A DNA stretch of 64,000 nt, from positions 4,342,866-4,406,865 of the forward strand of contig CM037587.1 in the NCBI GenBank assembly GCA_021018995.1, read 5' to 3'. Under the pieces are notes generated by a model. That model ran no database searches, was not told where the DNA came from, and saw only the letters and a program-made list of their open reading frames with translations. The position numbers were made by a program, and so were the translations under genes. Shown one piece after another: positions 10,527 to 21,298 of this stretch. The DNA comes from Chloranthus sessilifolius. Its lineage: Eukaryota > Streptophyta > Magnoliopsida > Chloranthales > Chloranthaceae. Numbering within the stretch: position 1 is the first letter of the stretch; each line of letters begins with the position of its first letter.

Positions 10527-13132
10527 TGTAATAACCCAAAAAATCATGCAAAACTATGACCTCGAGATCCGTGCCCGACTGGTCATAAGTTTGACCAATC
10601 AGGAGATCAAGAGTTAGCATAGGATGTAATGAACGGACGAGATGGGATAGTTTGAGTAATTTCGTGGCGTGTGTTGTAAATAGGAAGTCGCATACACCTA
10701 CCGCGGTGTATGTGCTCAACACACAAGTGAAGAATAGGATAAAAGGGTTTAATAACCCTAAATGAGTGTTTTTGAGTTGTTGAAGGAGAGTAAAGAAGAG
10801 AGAGAGAGTAAAAAGAGTGATTAATGCAAGGAGTAAAGGCTAGTTGAGGAAGGGAGATTCAAGCAATAAACGCCGGATTCGACACGAGGGATTCGCTGAA
10901 AAGCTAAAGCTGGAACCCTAGCCTTCCAACCCTAGATTTGAAATCAATTTGAGATTGATTCAAGGTAAAATTTTGTAAATCAAATGCATAGATTATAGAG
11001 GCTAAATGGTAGTTGAAAATAGTTTAAATCTTAGGATAATGGCTTAGAAAAATAGAAGAAAACGTGTGAAAGAAGATTAGGAAGAATTTGAATCGACAAT
11101 TTCGATTAATCAAAATTGGTTTCGATTAATCGAAATTACGAGTTGAAAGGTCGAGGACCCGATTTGATTAATCGAAATTGATTTCGATTAATCGACTTTG
11201 GAATTCGATTAATCGATTTGGGAATCGATTAATCGACTGAGAACCTCCAGTGGACCCCAGGGGTTGGAGGAAATGACTTGAGGAAAAATCGACTAATCGA
11301 AATGGGATTTCGATTAATCGATTTTAGTTTTCGATTAATCGATTTGGGATCGATTAATCAACCTGTGAAACTCGACTGTTCGAACTGAGAGTCGACTTTG
11401 CGAAAAGAAGAATTTCGATTAATCGAAATGGGATTCGATTAATCGAATGAAAACTCGACTGTTCGAACTGGGAGTTTACTTTGCGAAAAGAAGAATTTCG
11501 ATTAATCGAAATTGGATTCGATTAATCGAATGAAAACTCGACTGTTCGAACTGAGAATCGACTTTGCGAAAAGGAAAATTTCGATTAATCGAAATTTCTT
11601 CGATTAATCGATTTTGGAAATCGATTAATCGAATCAGATTCGATTAATCGATTTTGGAATTCGATTAATCGACTGAGATAAATTATGTTGACTTTTGGGT
11701 TTGACTTTAAGATTCTTGGAGGGTCTTATACCTTCTTTATTACATCCTTTGTGATGAGTTTTACCTGTTATGTGGTACCATAGGTGGTACGTGTGGACTA
11801 GTGCACAAGGAGCCACGTGGGACCTTGATGCATTGATCAAATGAAGACTTGAGGTAGGGAACACCTTGAACATGTACTTTATTTTACAAGAGCATGTATG
11901 TAGTGATATAGATTTCCATTCAAATGTTTAATTGCTTAAGAATTGTGAAAAGTGTGTGTGCGTATGACATCCATAAGAGAAATTCTAATAAGCCATCCCC
12001 AGGGGATGAAGAAGTAAAGAGATGAGAGCATCAGGTGTGATGCAAGTAAATGGATACATCCCAGGGATGTATCCAAGGATTGAATCATGTTTGATAGGGC
12101 CTAACTGATATAAGATAGCACAATTACACGGTGAATAACTATATGTACGGTACCGATATTTTTGTTATTTGAGGTTTGATAGGGTACCCCACCGATGTGG
12201 CGGGATATCCACGACTGACACGGCAGGATATCCGTGACCGATACGGCGGCGAAACCGTAAGCCAGTGCGGAGGCTTATCCGTACATAGTAAGCACACCCC
12301 AGGGGTGTTGATTGAGACAAGTGAAACCCCGCCACCAATCCCCAGGGGAAAGGGGCTTGGGTACTATTTATATTCCCAGGGAATACGGTTAAAACTGTCT
12401 ATATAGATGACGATGATGGGTATCTCATCGGGGCTCGATGCTATATTGCTCGGGGATTACTTAAGTTGAAAGTTTAAGTTTTGCTTTAGGCCTTTTCAGC
12501 ATCATTCATGAGTAAATGAAAACATATGAAATCAACAATAAAACGAAATGCTTTCTAACTGTTTCATCAAAAATTGCATAGACACATCATGCATAGCATA
12601 TCATGGAATATATGTGAGTCATAATTTATATGTTCAACTGTGTTTGTTCCCTATTGAGCTAGGATGTAGCTCACCCTATAGGCAGTCCACTACTAGCACC
12701 AGGAGACGCCGATCCTGCATGAGCCTGACCTTGCGGCCGGTGACGAGTTGGAGCCACCTCCAGAGGACTTCTTCTAGAGGACTCCGTTGTGCCACTTTGA
12801 GGGATTTTTGGAGAGGTTTTGTACAGCTTGGTATGTCGAGCCTTGATTCTGTTTAAAATCATGTATATAAGGAGTTGGGATTTCTCTTTTGGGACGAACC
12901 ATCCGTGATGATTGCTATCATCGATGGTTCGGATCGGTTCTCCATTCATGCAGAGGCATGAGGGTAGAACTGTCTTTTGGGAAGTTAATTAATATAGATT
13001 TAAATTCCGCAATTTCATTTATAGTACTTTTGATGCTTGATATACCAGTGTTCCGTGCTTAGCTAAGGGGCACGGTCAAGATGATCGTGCTGATGGCACG
13101 GGTTTCGGGGTGCCGAAATCCGGGCTGTCACA
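10527..13132. mobile_element. Solo LTR 2, Del/Tekay-like, with 5-bp target duplication
   Basis: A 2606-bp unit starting TGTAATAACCC and ending CGGGCTGTCACA, flanked by perfect AGTTC repeats (10522-10526 and 13133-13137). It shares with solo LTR 1 the start and end sequences, a 'ttgagct-g-tgtagctcaccc' block (12655), a 'ggcttatccgtacat' motif (12265; compare 2537) and a palindrome array at a comparable place (11095-11680), so both belong to one broad family. Repeated ccccagggg phrases occur at 11996-12380. There is no coding region or second LTR: a solo LTR inserted into an Athila-type LTR. Confidence 0.9.
11095..11680. repeat. Dense array of TCGATTAATCGA palindromes in solo LTR 2
   Basis: About twenty copies of cgattaatcg, most fully self-complementary, spaced 15-40 bp apart and mixed with gactgttcgaactg and gactttgcgaaaag phrases that repeat three times (11380-11580). 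The array has no coding capacity. It matches in position and kind, but not in sequence, the array in solo LTR 1. Confidence 0.85.
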
Positions 13133-13429
13133 AGTTCTGTTATATTCTGCTGAGGTGTGTTGATTTCAACCGAGGAGTGGTCCATTTAGTTACGAATTAG
13201 TTCACATGTGGACAATTGTCCCATGTGACTGATTAAATTCTCAATTATGCCCCCACCGACCATTGATAATGGCTGATGGAACCCGAGTTGGACAAGCTGA
13301 AGTGCATTTGGAGCTTCAGCACTAATGATTCGAGTAGTTGAAAAACTCGAGTGGATGGTTGCTGAAGTCTGAAGGTACTCGACAAGATGGCTGCATGAAA
13401 GCATCAGCTGAAGACACCTCATGAGGATG

Positions 13430-13900
13430 GCTAAAGCTTGAAGCAAACTCGAGAGGTTTGGCTGAAGCTTGAAGCAAACTCAAGAGGTTGAGAAGCTTTG
13501 CATTAAATCCCTGAGAAGTTGGTTGTGAAGGATTCGAGAGGTTGCTGAAGCAACTCGAGAGGTTGAGCTTTAAAAAGTGTGATCTCGAGCAGTTGGCTGG
13601 AACAACTCGACAGGTTGCTGAAGCATGCTTGGAATCTCGATAGGTTGGAAGCTTGAGAACATAAACTGCTCAAATTGTAGAACTTGGAGTTGCTGAAACT
13701 CGAGAGGTTGGAGGTTAACATGTAAACCATTTGAGAGGTTCTCTTTCAGCTTCAACACCATTCGAGAGGTTGGTTTGGGATGTGCACTATTTGTGAGGTT
13801 GGGCTTCAACATCTATTGCAACACCGACAGGTTCTCTTTTCAGCACATGCACCACTCGAGTGATTTGGAATGGAAGCTGAACTGCTCGAGTTCTACATTC
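13430..13900. repeat. Array of ctcgagaggttg motifs in Athila-type LTR
   Basis: The phrase (a)ctcgagaggttg, with variants such as ctcgacaggttg and ttcgagaggtt, recurs about fifteen times with 'gctgaag' between. Its core CTCGAG is self-complementary. Element C has ttcgataggttc in the equivalent part of its LTR (49480-50000), so the two related LTRs carry parallel but different arrays. Confidence 0.75.
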
Positions 13901-14545
13901 TGGAGCATGCTGAAGCTGCCTTGGAGCTTGAACTGCTTGACTTTGAAATGCTGAAGGCTTGCAACTGTTCGACGCTTCTATAGAGGATGTGCCTGAAGAC
14001 TTTGAGCTGCTCTTGTGTGCAACTGAATGCTTGGCTGCTTGAGTAAATGCATGCCCAATTGTTGCACTTGTATGCTCAAGTCTGGAGTGTTGCATCTGCT
14101 GAAGATGTTCATGTGTGCACACAACTACAACTCCTCTTTAGCTCAAGCACATAATAGGTTGTTGCAAGAAGCTCTTTGAACTATATGAGAGGTGCCGAAG
14201 CTGTTTGGCAAGTGTAAGCTGCTGTAGCTGTTTTGCTCAATGTTGCACAAAGCTGAAGCCTTTTCTTCTTGACAATTTGGAGCTGAAGGTGCTAAGGCTT
14301 GGGCTGCTTTGTTCTGCTGTTTACTCTAACAGCAGTTGCTATCTTTCAAATATGGGCTCCATTTATATCAGCTCTAATGAATGGTTCTAAGTCCTCCTCT
14401 TGGCACTTATTAATTGAAAAACTATACTATGCTGGATATTTATTCCTAGCTACAAAACATACTTAAAAGTAGTTATTAATTACTCTAAGTCCTAGCAAAA
14501 GCCAGGTTTAAGGGATAGAAAGTGATCATAAATCAGTGACTAACA

Positions 14546-14638
14546 AACTCACATTTGCAAACTTGTCATGAACTTGAGCTTTAAGTGAGCCCCTTCCCTT
14601 CCAGGTATGACGCGCTTTAAAAATCGGAGAGCGTTACA
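14546..14638. mobile_element. End of an older Del-like LTR
   Basis: A short stretch ending gagagcgttaca. Its complement starts TGTAACGCTCTCCGA, a typical LTR terminus of this type. Its other part is probably displaced by the nested insertions to the left. It abuts the pol remnant directly. Confidence 0.35.
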
Positions 14639-14639
14639 T

Positions 14640-15930
14640 GGCAGAACATGATAATATCATATCGGGCTGGGTTGAAGATGTATCTAAACCTCAAGAAGCA
14701 TTTCTGGTGGAAAATTTGAAGTGTGATATTGTCGAGTATGTTTCGAGGTGTCTCGTGTGTCAAAAATGTCAAGGCAGATAAAGATGCCTCCAAGTTTATT
14801 GCAAGCTTTTCCCATTCCTCAATGGAAACAACATAATATATTTATAGACAAATTAACCATCTGAGTTATGGCATCTAGGTTGTTGTGGACAGACTAATCA
14901 AGTCAACTCATTCCTTTATGTTCCAAACATCCTACAGTGTGAGCGAGTTAACTAATTTGTATACTTGTCAGATCTTTGCTTCATGGGATTCCTGTTAGGA
15001 TCATCTTAGACAAGGATTCTAAGTTAACTTCTCGCTTCTTCTTCTAGAAGAGATTCCAAGTGCTATGGGGTCGTGACCAGATTTTAGCTCGGCCTTCTAG
15101 CCTTAGATAGATGGATAAATTGAAAGGCTAACGTTAATTGTAGAGGACATGTTGAGAGTTTGCAAGCTGGACCTTAATGGAAGTTGGGATGAACACCTAT
15201 CTTTGATGAAGTTCGCTTACAATAATAGGTTATAGGCGAATATTGGTATGGCTTTGTTTGAAGCTTTATATGGCCAGTATTGTTGATTTCTTTTGTGTTG
15301 GGAGGAGGTTGGTGAGAGAAAATTGCTGGATCTTGTACTTGTTTAAAATACCACAAAAGTTATCAAAATGATAAGAGATCATTTAAAAATATCTCAAAGT
15401 CGACAAAAAAGCTATACAAACCTTAAGAGACGTGATTTAGAAGTTCAGGTGAAAATTCTTTAGCGTTGCTCCATGTGAATTTTTTTGTATTACCTATTTT
15501 GGTGATGATTATTTTATCATCTCTTTCAGGTTTGAGATTGAATTTTTATAAAGATCTCACATTAAAAAGGATGTGATGAGATTTGGTAAGCACGAAAAGC
15601 TTAATCCACGCTATGTTAGGCCCTTTGAGATTTTGGACCGTGTTGGTGATGTCGTTCTAGGATTGCTTTGCCCCCTCATTTATCGAGCCTCGAGAATATC
15701 TTTCATATTTCTATGTTGAGGAAGTACATATATGTCGTGACTTACGTCCTTGATTTCAAGTGTAATGAGGTTCATGAGAATTTGACAGTTGTTGAGGAGC
15801 TAATATAAACTACTGATAGGAAAGTGCATACTCTTCCAACCAAGACTATTCCACTGGTTCTCATGAGGCGGCAACACCATGATCTTTATCATATGCTTCA
15901 TGTAGTCAAAAGCCATTATAGGAAAATACA
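14640..15930 (+). pseudogene. Decayed Del/Tekay chromovirus integrase and chromodomain region
   Basis: Plus-strand translation shows segments typical of the 3' part of Del/Tekay pol. There is an integrase zinc-binding stretch (kHFWWknLKcDIveYVsrClvCQkc, 14690-14775), core-like phrases near 14985-15130, a C-terminal 'KLNPRYVRPFEILDRVGDV' segment (15598-15655) and a tail with 'RKVHTLPTKTIPLVLMR' (15818-15868), which precedes the chromodomain end in this lineage. Family role: strand transfer of element cDNA into the genome, with the chromodomain guiding it to chromatin. The remnant is heavily broken (many lesions) and has no LTR attached on its right. It probably predates the nested solo LTRs. 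Confidence 0.75.
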
Positions 15931-17780
15931 ATTGCTTATGTTGAATCATATGATAGAAAACTTGTTTTGAGCTAATCTTTTGTTTTAAAGATCTTTAGTT
16001 CATGACCTTCAAATCATAAGGCTTAGATGATGTTTTCACATGACACAAGTTCCCAAAATACCAAGTCTTTCTTTTAAACTATGTAATGGCTTCCTTAAAA
16101 AAGGGATGAAAGTTAAAAGGTGCAACTCTTTAGTGTCCAGCTTATGGGTGCAACTATCAAAGGATGCATCTACCTTTTCAATAGGAAATTTCATTAAAAA
16201 GAGTGACTAAAATTTTGATATATATATCCACCAATGTTGGCGGTGGTCAGGTCCAACCGGTTGAAGCCCATGTGGCTAGATTCAATCGATTGCGGAAAAA
16301 TAAGCAAAAAATTTAAGAGAGAATAAATTGGGACACAAATAATGAAATATCTAAAAATATTTTAAAAAATAATTTTTAATAGACTACAAAAAAATAAAAA
16401 ATTAAAAAGAAACAACTTAAACTAAAAAAATTGTTTAAAATACAAATATCAGTTTTTTGAAAAAAGGGGTGATCTTGGACTTAAAATGGGGTATAGGGTG
16501 ATAATTGTTTTTGGTTCTTGTTTTTAATGAATTTATATTGCATAAGAAAAACCCTTTTTTGAAAAAAAATTGCATCTCAAACGAAGTACCAACATTTTAT
16601 AAAAAAAGTGGTTAAGACACATTTTCAAAAAAGAAGGATTTTTTGCCTAATAAGGTCTAAAACTATCAGGTATTTACTTGACAGGGTCTGAACCGTTAGT
16701 AATGACCTAACAAGTCCGAGATCCTCAAAGTGTTCAATTATGTGGTAATATCTTTAAGTTTTTTTTGACATGTGTGCTCAAAATTCAAATTAAGCGAAAA
16801 ACTTAAGTCAGGCAGAAATGTCCATGGGTCCCATAAGACTGATGTGAAAAAATTGAGTCAGACAAAAATGTCCTTGGGTCCCATGAGACCGATCAATTGG
16901 TCTCATATCAAATCAATTGGTCCACGATAAGATTGATAGGTCGATCTCATATGAGACCAATCAATCCAAATGGGATCGAATATAGTGAACTGATCGGTTT
17001 CATAGGAAACCAATCAATTGATTTCATTTGAGACTCATTGATCGGTCTCATATGAGAAAGGGCATTACTGTGGAACTCATTTTTCACTTAATCCGAATTT
17101 AAGTACATGTCAAAAATTTTAAACTCTATTAAGTAAACACGAAAACTTAGTTTTAAGGTGCGGGCCCTATTGGGTCATTAGCAACATTTGGCCAGCTTCA
17201 ACCGGTTTTAGAACACTAGAGTCAAGGGAATCTTGACTCTCCTGCCTTCCACTTTCCTAAAGTTGTTATTAATTAATGTTTCATGTGGTTGAACTTGACT
17301 ATTGCCCATAATCCAAGTGTTTGGTAAGAAAATGAGTTGGTATAGAATAACCAACCCGTTTTTACGCCATATGGTGTCATGTGGTGCATCGGACGATCAT
17401 ATAGATTAGATTCAGTGCAAGGAGTGCGTTAAAAAACTATCTCTGCCATGCGATTAAGATGTTACAGATGTTAGAAAATAAACAACTAAAATAGATTCGG
17501 ACAATTAGATGGTAGCCGTGTGTTTTCAGGCTTTTAATCACATGGTGCATAGATTTTTCGATTCGATCTTAAGACGAATCCGATCTAGATGATCGGGATA
17601 GCTTTTTTAATGCAATCCTAGGGCTAAATCCAATGGACATGATGGCCTCATCCAGCAAAAGGCACCAAAAATGATGCCACATATACAAACTCAATGACTT
17701 AATGAATAGGTCAATCACCCTATACCAACTCCATGAAAATTTCTAGACAGGTTTTCAAATCCATCACCATCATCCTCAAT

Positions 17781-17783
<3 letters not shown>
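15931..17783. other. Non-coding DNA, no gene recognised
   Basis: AT-rich sequence without a credible open frame. Apart from the palindrome cluster at 16780-17070, nothing matches the other elements of the window. It may be the decayed 3' non-coding part and LTR of the Del/Tekay remnant to the left, but no boundary can be shown. Confidence 0.5.
16780..17070. repeat. Cluster of GGTCTCATATGAGACC-type palindromes
   Basis: ggtctcatatgagacc-like and gatcaattgg-like self-complementary phrases occur about eight times. A duplicated 'gtcaga(c)aaaaatgtcc-tgggtccca' of about 55 bp precedes them (16810 and 16858). The character is the same as the palindrome arrays inside LTRs elsewhere in this window, which hints that this too is LTR sequence. 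Confidence 0.65.

Positions 17784-17857
<74 letters not shown>
17784..17857. repeat. (TA)n microsatellite
   Basis: An uninterrupted alternating AT run of about 74 bp. Confidence 0.97.
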
Positions 17858-17859
<2 letters not shown>

Positions 17860-17926
17860 TTTTGTAAGTCTCAAGTCCATGGAGCCTAGTTGGAAAAATT
17901 CAATTGAGCTGATATACGGTAAGGGC

Positions 17927-18450
17927 TGTCAATGGGCTAGGGTTAGCCTGAACCTGACCCGGCCTAGATCAGATAGAATTTTGGCTCAAATAAAAAGCCT
18001 GAGCTTGAATGCACTTGGGTCAAGCCCGGCCTGATCTGAACCTAGCCCAGCTTGGAAAAGCCCGACTACTTTAAGGGAAAAAGGCAAGCTTGACCCGAAT
18101 CTGACCCGGCCCAGATCAGATCGATTTTGGGCTCAAATGAAAAGCCTAAGCTCGAATGCAAGTGGGCTGAGCCCAGCCCGATTTTGTATTTGGGACGGGC
18201 TTGGGCATTATGTTTAAGATAAAAAATAATTGAGCCACTCAAATCCCGGCCTGACCTGAACGTGACCCAGCCTAGACAAGCCTGACATTTTTAAGGAAGA
18301 AAGGCAAGCTTGACCCGAACCTAATTCGATCCGAGTTTGGGATTAAATAAAATGTTCGAGCCCAACCGAATTTCTATCTGGGCCGGTGTTCAGGCCTATT
18401 TTTCTAGTTGAAAATCATAGGCCCAACCAAAAGCCCAGCCAGAACCCGAA
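17927..18450. repeat. gcccga/ggcctga-rich repeat block, possibly a hAT-type MITE
   Basis: Starts with 'ggctgtcaatgggc' and consists of about three diverged copies of a unit of roughly 150 bp containing cctgacccggcc, agatcaga and gcccgagc phrases. GGGCTGTCAATGGGC starts combined with GCCC-rich bodies are known from small plant hAT-like elements. The inverted terminal partner is not clear here, so the assignment is tentative. Confidence 0.45.
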
Positions 18451-18774
18451 TTATTCGCGAATTTTTCAAAAATTCGCTTGATCACAAAAAGTCGCGATTT
18501 TTTTTAAAAAATTGTCACTTATTAAAATTTTAAATATTTTTATTTAAAAAAAATTTCTCACTTATTTTTTCTCCGAATATTTCTTTGAACCATTCGGATT
18601 TGCTAGATTTTTTAGAATTTTAACTTCACCAAACTATTGCCGAACCCCCATTTGTTGACAAGTGCCTGTGAAGGAAGGCTGAAAATAGGTTTTATCCATC
18701 GCATGGCATCCATTCAAATTTTGACCCTTTATGCTAATTTATAAGGGAATACAACTCCTAGTAAGGAGCTCACA

Positions 18775-18778
<4 letters not shown>

Positions 18779-18814
<36 letters not shown>
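18779..18814. repeat. (CT)n microsatellite
   Basis: Eighteen uninterrupted CT units. Confidence 0.97.
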
Positions 18815-18816
<2 letters not shown>

Positions 18817-19163
18817 GCTCGGGGATATGGATTCGAATGCATAGTGGATCAGTGCATTAATTTGAACCAAGTGGGTCCATGTGGCACCCATCTGAGGGAT
18901 CGTGTGTCACGATAACCTCTCTAAGGATGATCAGAGACCATCCAAAAAAATACTCAATACATCGGGACGTGTGGGCAGTACCCAAGTTTGACTACTAAAA
19001 AACTTATTTTTAATTTTTTTTTTTTTTTATAGATGACATGCCACATGGCACATAATCCCAAAATGGGTGTTGGTTTGGGATATATCAAATGCTACATGGC
19101 ATGTGATTGCCATTCGAATGCATGGCTTCATCTATGCGTTGGAGCGCATGCACACACACACAC

Positions 19164-19312
19164 ATGAATTACTACGATGTCAATCTCTAAAATTAATTTT
19201 TGTTGCTCATTTTAAAGGCCTCACACACAGACACACACACACATATACACACATGAACTACTACAATGTCAATTTCTAAAATTAATTTTTGTTGCTCATT
19301 TTAAAGGCCTCA
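19164..19312 (+). repeat. 89-bp direct duplication with CA-rich spacer
   Basis: The segments 19164-19223 and 19253-19312 are about 95% identical, start atgaa(t/c)tactac and end aaaggcctca. Each is preceded by a (CA)n run, suggesting slippage or unequal exchange between CA runs. Confidence 0.85.
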
Positions 19313-19319
19313 ATTTTCT

Positions 19320-19773
19320 ATTCAATTTTGATGACACTATTTCAGGTGTTGGATAGCATCAAAGTCAATTTTCATGCTATTTTACGTCGGGTCTTTTGAT
19401 CATGGCCTTCAAATCTGACGACTTAGATTATATCTTTCCCACATATGAACTTTTGATCATGGACATCAATCTTTTACACATAATTTTTCTATTATCGATG
19501 ATTGATTTGAATTAGACGATAGAGATCATTTTTCACCTCAATCTTCCACACAGGATCTTGCGACTATGAGTGTGCTATCAACGGTCAGTTTATTATTCCA
19601 ATTGGCACAAATCTCAAAAAAGTGATTAAAAAGTCATATGACAACATTATGCGAAAAAATGATTTTTGGCCATTTTTTCGGACGTGCACCACCTAAAATA
19701 AGAAACTTACCATCTGCGAAAATTTGATGGTCGTGAAAAAATAATGTAAAAAATGATATTGTATGTCGGATTC
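19320..19773. other. Non-coding DNA left of the Tat LTR
   Basis: No gene. A segment at 19500-19620 distantly resembles the interior of the small inverted-repeat element at 5351-5726, and a short hairpin gcgaaaaaatg...cattttttcg lies at 19652-19680. The five bases before the LTR are gattc; the matching right-hand copy is not in the window. Confidence 0.4.
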
Positions 19774-20029
19774 TGTAGACACCCAAATTTGACCCAAGGC
19801 TCGATCGACCCATACTTCGAGAATGACGTACTTCTGAGCTTAAGAAAGCACTACCCGAACCCTTAGGAATCATCCCAAGCCCTTAGAAGCCAACCCGAAC
19901 CCTTAGGAACCTTCCCGGACCCTTAGAAAACCATATCGGACCCATAGAATCCGATTTGAACAAATCAAAAAAAGCGGATAGAAAGAAGAGTGCCAAAGTT
20001 TACATAGATATCTGCAGGAGCTGAAGCCT

Positions 20030-20112
20030 ATATCATTAGAAAGTAGAGGTTCTCAGCTTTTCAACAAGCTAAGAATTGCCTAATTCCGAGTTATATATAA
20101 AAAGTTATGGCG
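20030..20112 (-). other. LTR module shared between lineages, copy in element A
   Basis: Read on the minus strand it gives gccataac...aactcggaatta-g-attcttag-ttgttgaaaagctgagaa-ctctac, matching the Athila-type copy at 25798-25868 and the Tat copies at 51588-51660 and 51800-51875. It lies antisense to the LTR it sits in. Confidence 0.6.
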
Positions 20113-20144
20113 AAATAAAAAATATAGAAAAATGCAGGAAATCA

Positions 20145-20390
20145 GGATGGAATCGTAAATAGAATTCAAGATTCAATTGTAATCAGGATGTAATTGTAAA
20201 CAAGATTCAGGATTCAATCGTAATCAGGATGCAATTATAAACATGATTCAGAAATCAAAATTGTAATTAGGATGCAATCATAAACAAGATTCAAAATTCA
20301 AAATTATACTCAGGATGCAATCGTAAACAGGATTCATAATTCAAAAACTTAATCAGGATGCAATCGTAAATAGGATTCAGGATTCAAATC
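20145..20390 (+). repeat. Tandem repeats in the Tat LTR
   Basis: About six copies of 'aatcaggatg(c)aatcgtaaacaggattcaggattcaa', period about 40-45 bp, with small length variations. Confidence 0.8.
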
Positions 20391-21280
20391 ATGAGTATCC
20401 CCATCATCCACCATTAAAACCCGTTTTCACCTTTTCCAACTCCTAGAAATCCTCAAAAACCTTAGATCAAATATTACCTAATTCTTAACCTCCATTAAAG
20501 ATTAAGAACCTCCCTTAATTTCCTCCAACTCTATAAATAGAGGCCCCCACCTTTTACTAAGGGAACCGACCGAGGAGAAAAAAATTTCTAAAAAAATGAA
20601 AGACCTAGAACTTTTCAAAACAGAGAAAACTCTAGAAAACTCTCCCTCCATCTCAAAGCTTAAGCCTTCTAGGTCTTGAAATCCAAGTTCATTCCATACC
20701 ATCTCCAAGCCTTAGCCAGTTAGGAAATCTCAGCTCATCCTCCCTATCATCCATCTTCCAAGCCTCAGAAGTTAAGACCTTGTCTCTAACTCATGGTGTT
20801 TTCGAAAGTTTATTGAAGTTAGTATCCACGCGAAGATCTGACGGCGGTGCTACAATAGCCTGAGAGCTCCGGCTCTCCCCTCTATTCCTCTACCTTCTTT
20901 TTGCTTTACCTTTATCCTAGGATTTGAGCCGTTACGCCGCCGAAGTTTCGGTGTTTGTGGAAAACCCAATAGGATCGGTGTGCCTTCGGGCAAGGGAAAG
21001 TGCTATTCATTTGTTTATTTATTTTTATTATATATATTTGGCCAGAGTAGAGACTACTTACGAGCAGATCAATTGAGTGCCTAGACCTTCCCAATTGATA
21101 ACCGAAGTCCTTCCTTACCCAAGAGGCTTTGGCATCGACCGGTGATTCGGAGTCATATATCACACTTCGGTGCTCACGATATTGATTTTGGGTATCCCGG
21201 GACACCAAAAGCTTCGGATAGCGACTCAATTTTTCGAGTGCATTATCACAACGGATTGATGAAATCTATGGTTGCACAGA

Positions 21281-21298
21281 TGGCAATTTCACTAGGCA
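21281..21298 (+). other. Primer binding site of element A (tRNA-Arg type, decayed)
   Basis: tggcaatttcactaggca lies two bases after the LTR end. It matches TGGCGACTCCACTGGGGA, a tRNA-Arg type primer site common in Tat/Ogre elements, at most positions. Nearly all differences are transitions, as expected from decay of methylated C. Confidence 0.6.

Larger units (their letters stand above)
9065..14545 (-). mobile_element. Athila-type LTR, split by Del-like solo LTR 2
   Basis: It aligns in patches with the right LTR of element C (48151-50283): start TGTTG-(t/g)-gtttac, 'tgtagcaagttttaaaa' (9189 and 48249), the 'ctacaagcacaagtgcaaggtagaag' type block (9490 and 48580), 'aaggctatgatctgt-cacttgaatggtcacaga' (9552 and 48638), and an end 'ggtttaaggg-tagaaagtg...ctaaca'. 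The flanks gactt and aactc agree at 3 of 5 positions, so a target duplication is only suggested. No primer site lies beside it; it looks like an old solo LTR. Without the nested 2.6 kb it is about 2.9 kb. The strand is inferred from C. Confidence 0.6.
19774..21278 (+). mobile_element. 5' LTR of Tat element A
   Basis: Begins TGTAGACACCCAAATTTG and ends GGTTGCACA, 1505 bp. The ends are confirmed by comparison with the inverted relative at 50474-52129: the two align from the tgtagacaccc start to the gcaca end and diverge outside. Inside are five or six loose repeats of about 45 bp (caggatgcaatcgtaaacaggattc type, 20145-20390), a palindrome-rich 3' part with 'gggacaccaaaagcttcgg' (21200), and an inverted copy of the cross-lineage module (20030-20112). 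Confidence 0.85.

Noticed and set aside
12548-12856. Open frame of 102 codons as a small gene
   Set aside because: Lies inside solo LTR 2, overlaps an open frame on the other strand and has no recognisable protein character.
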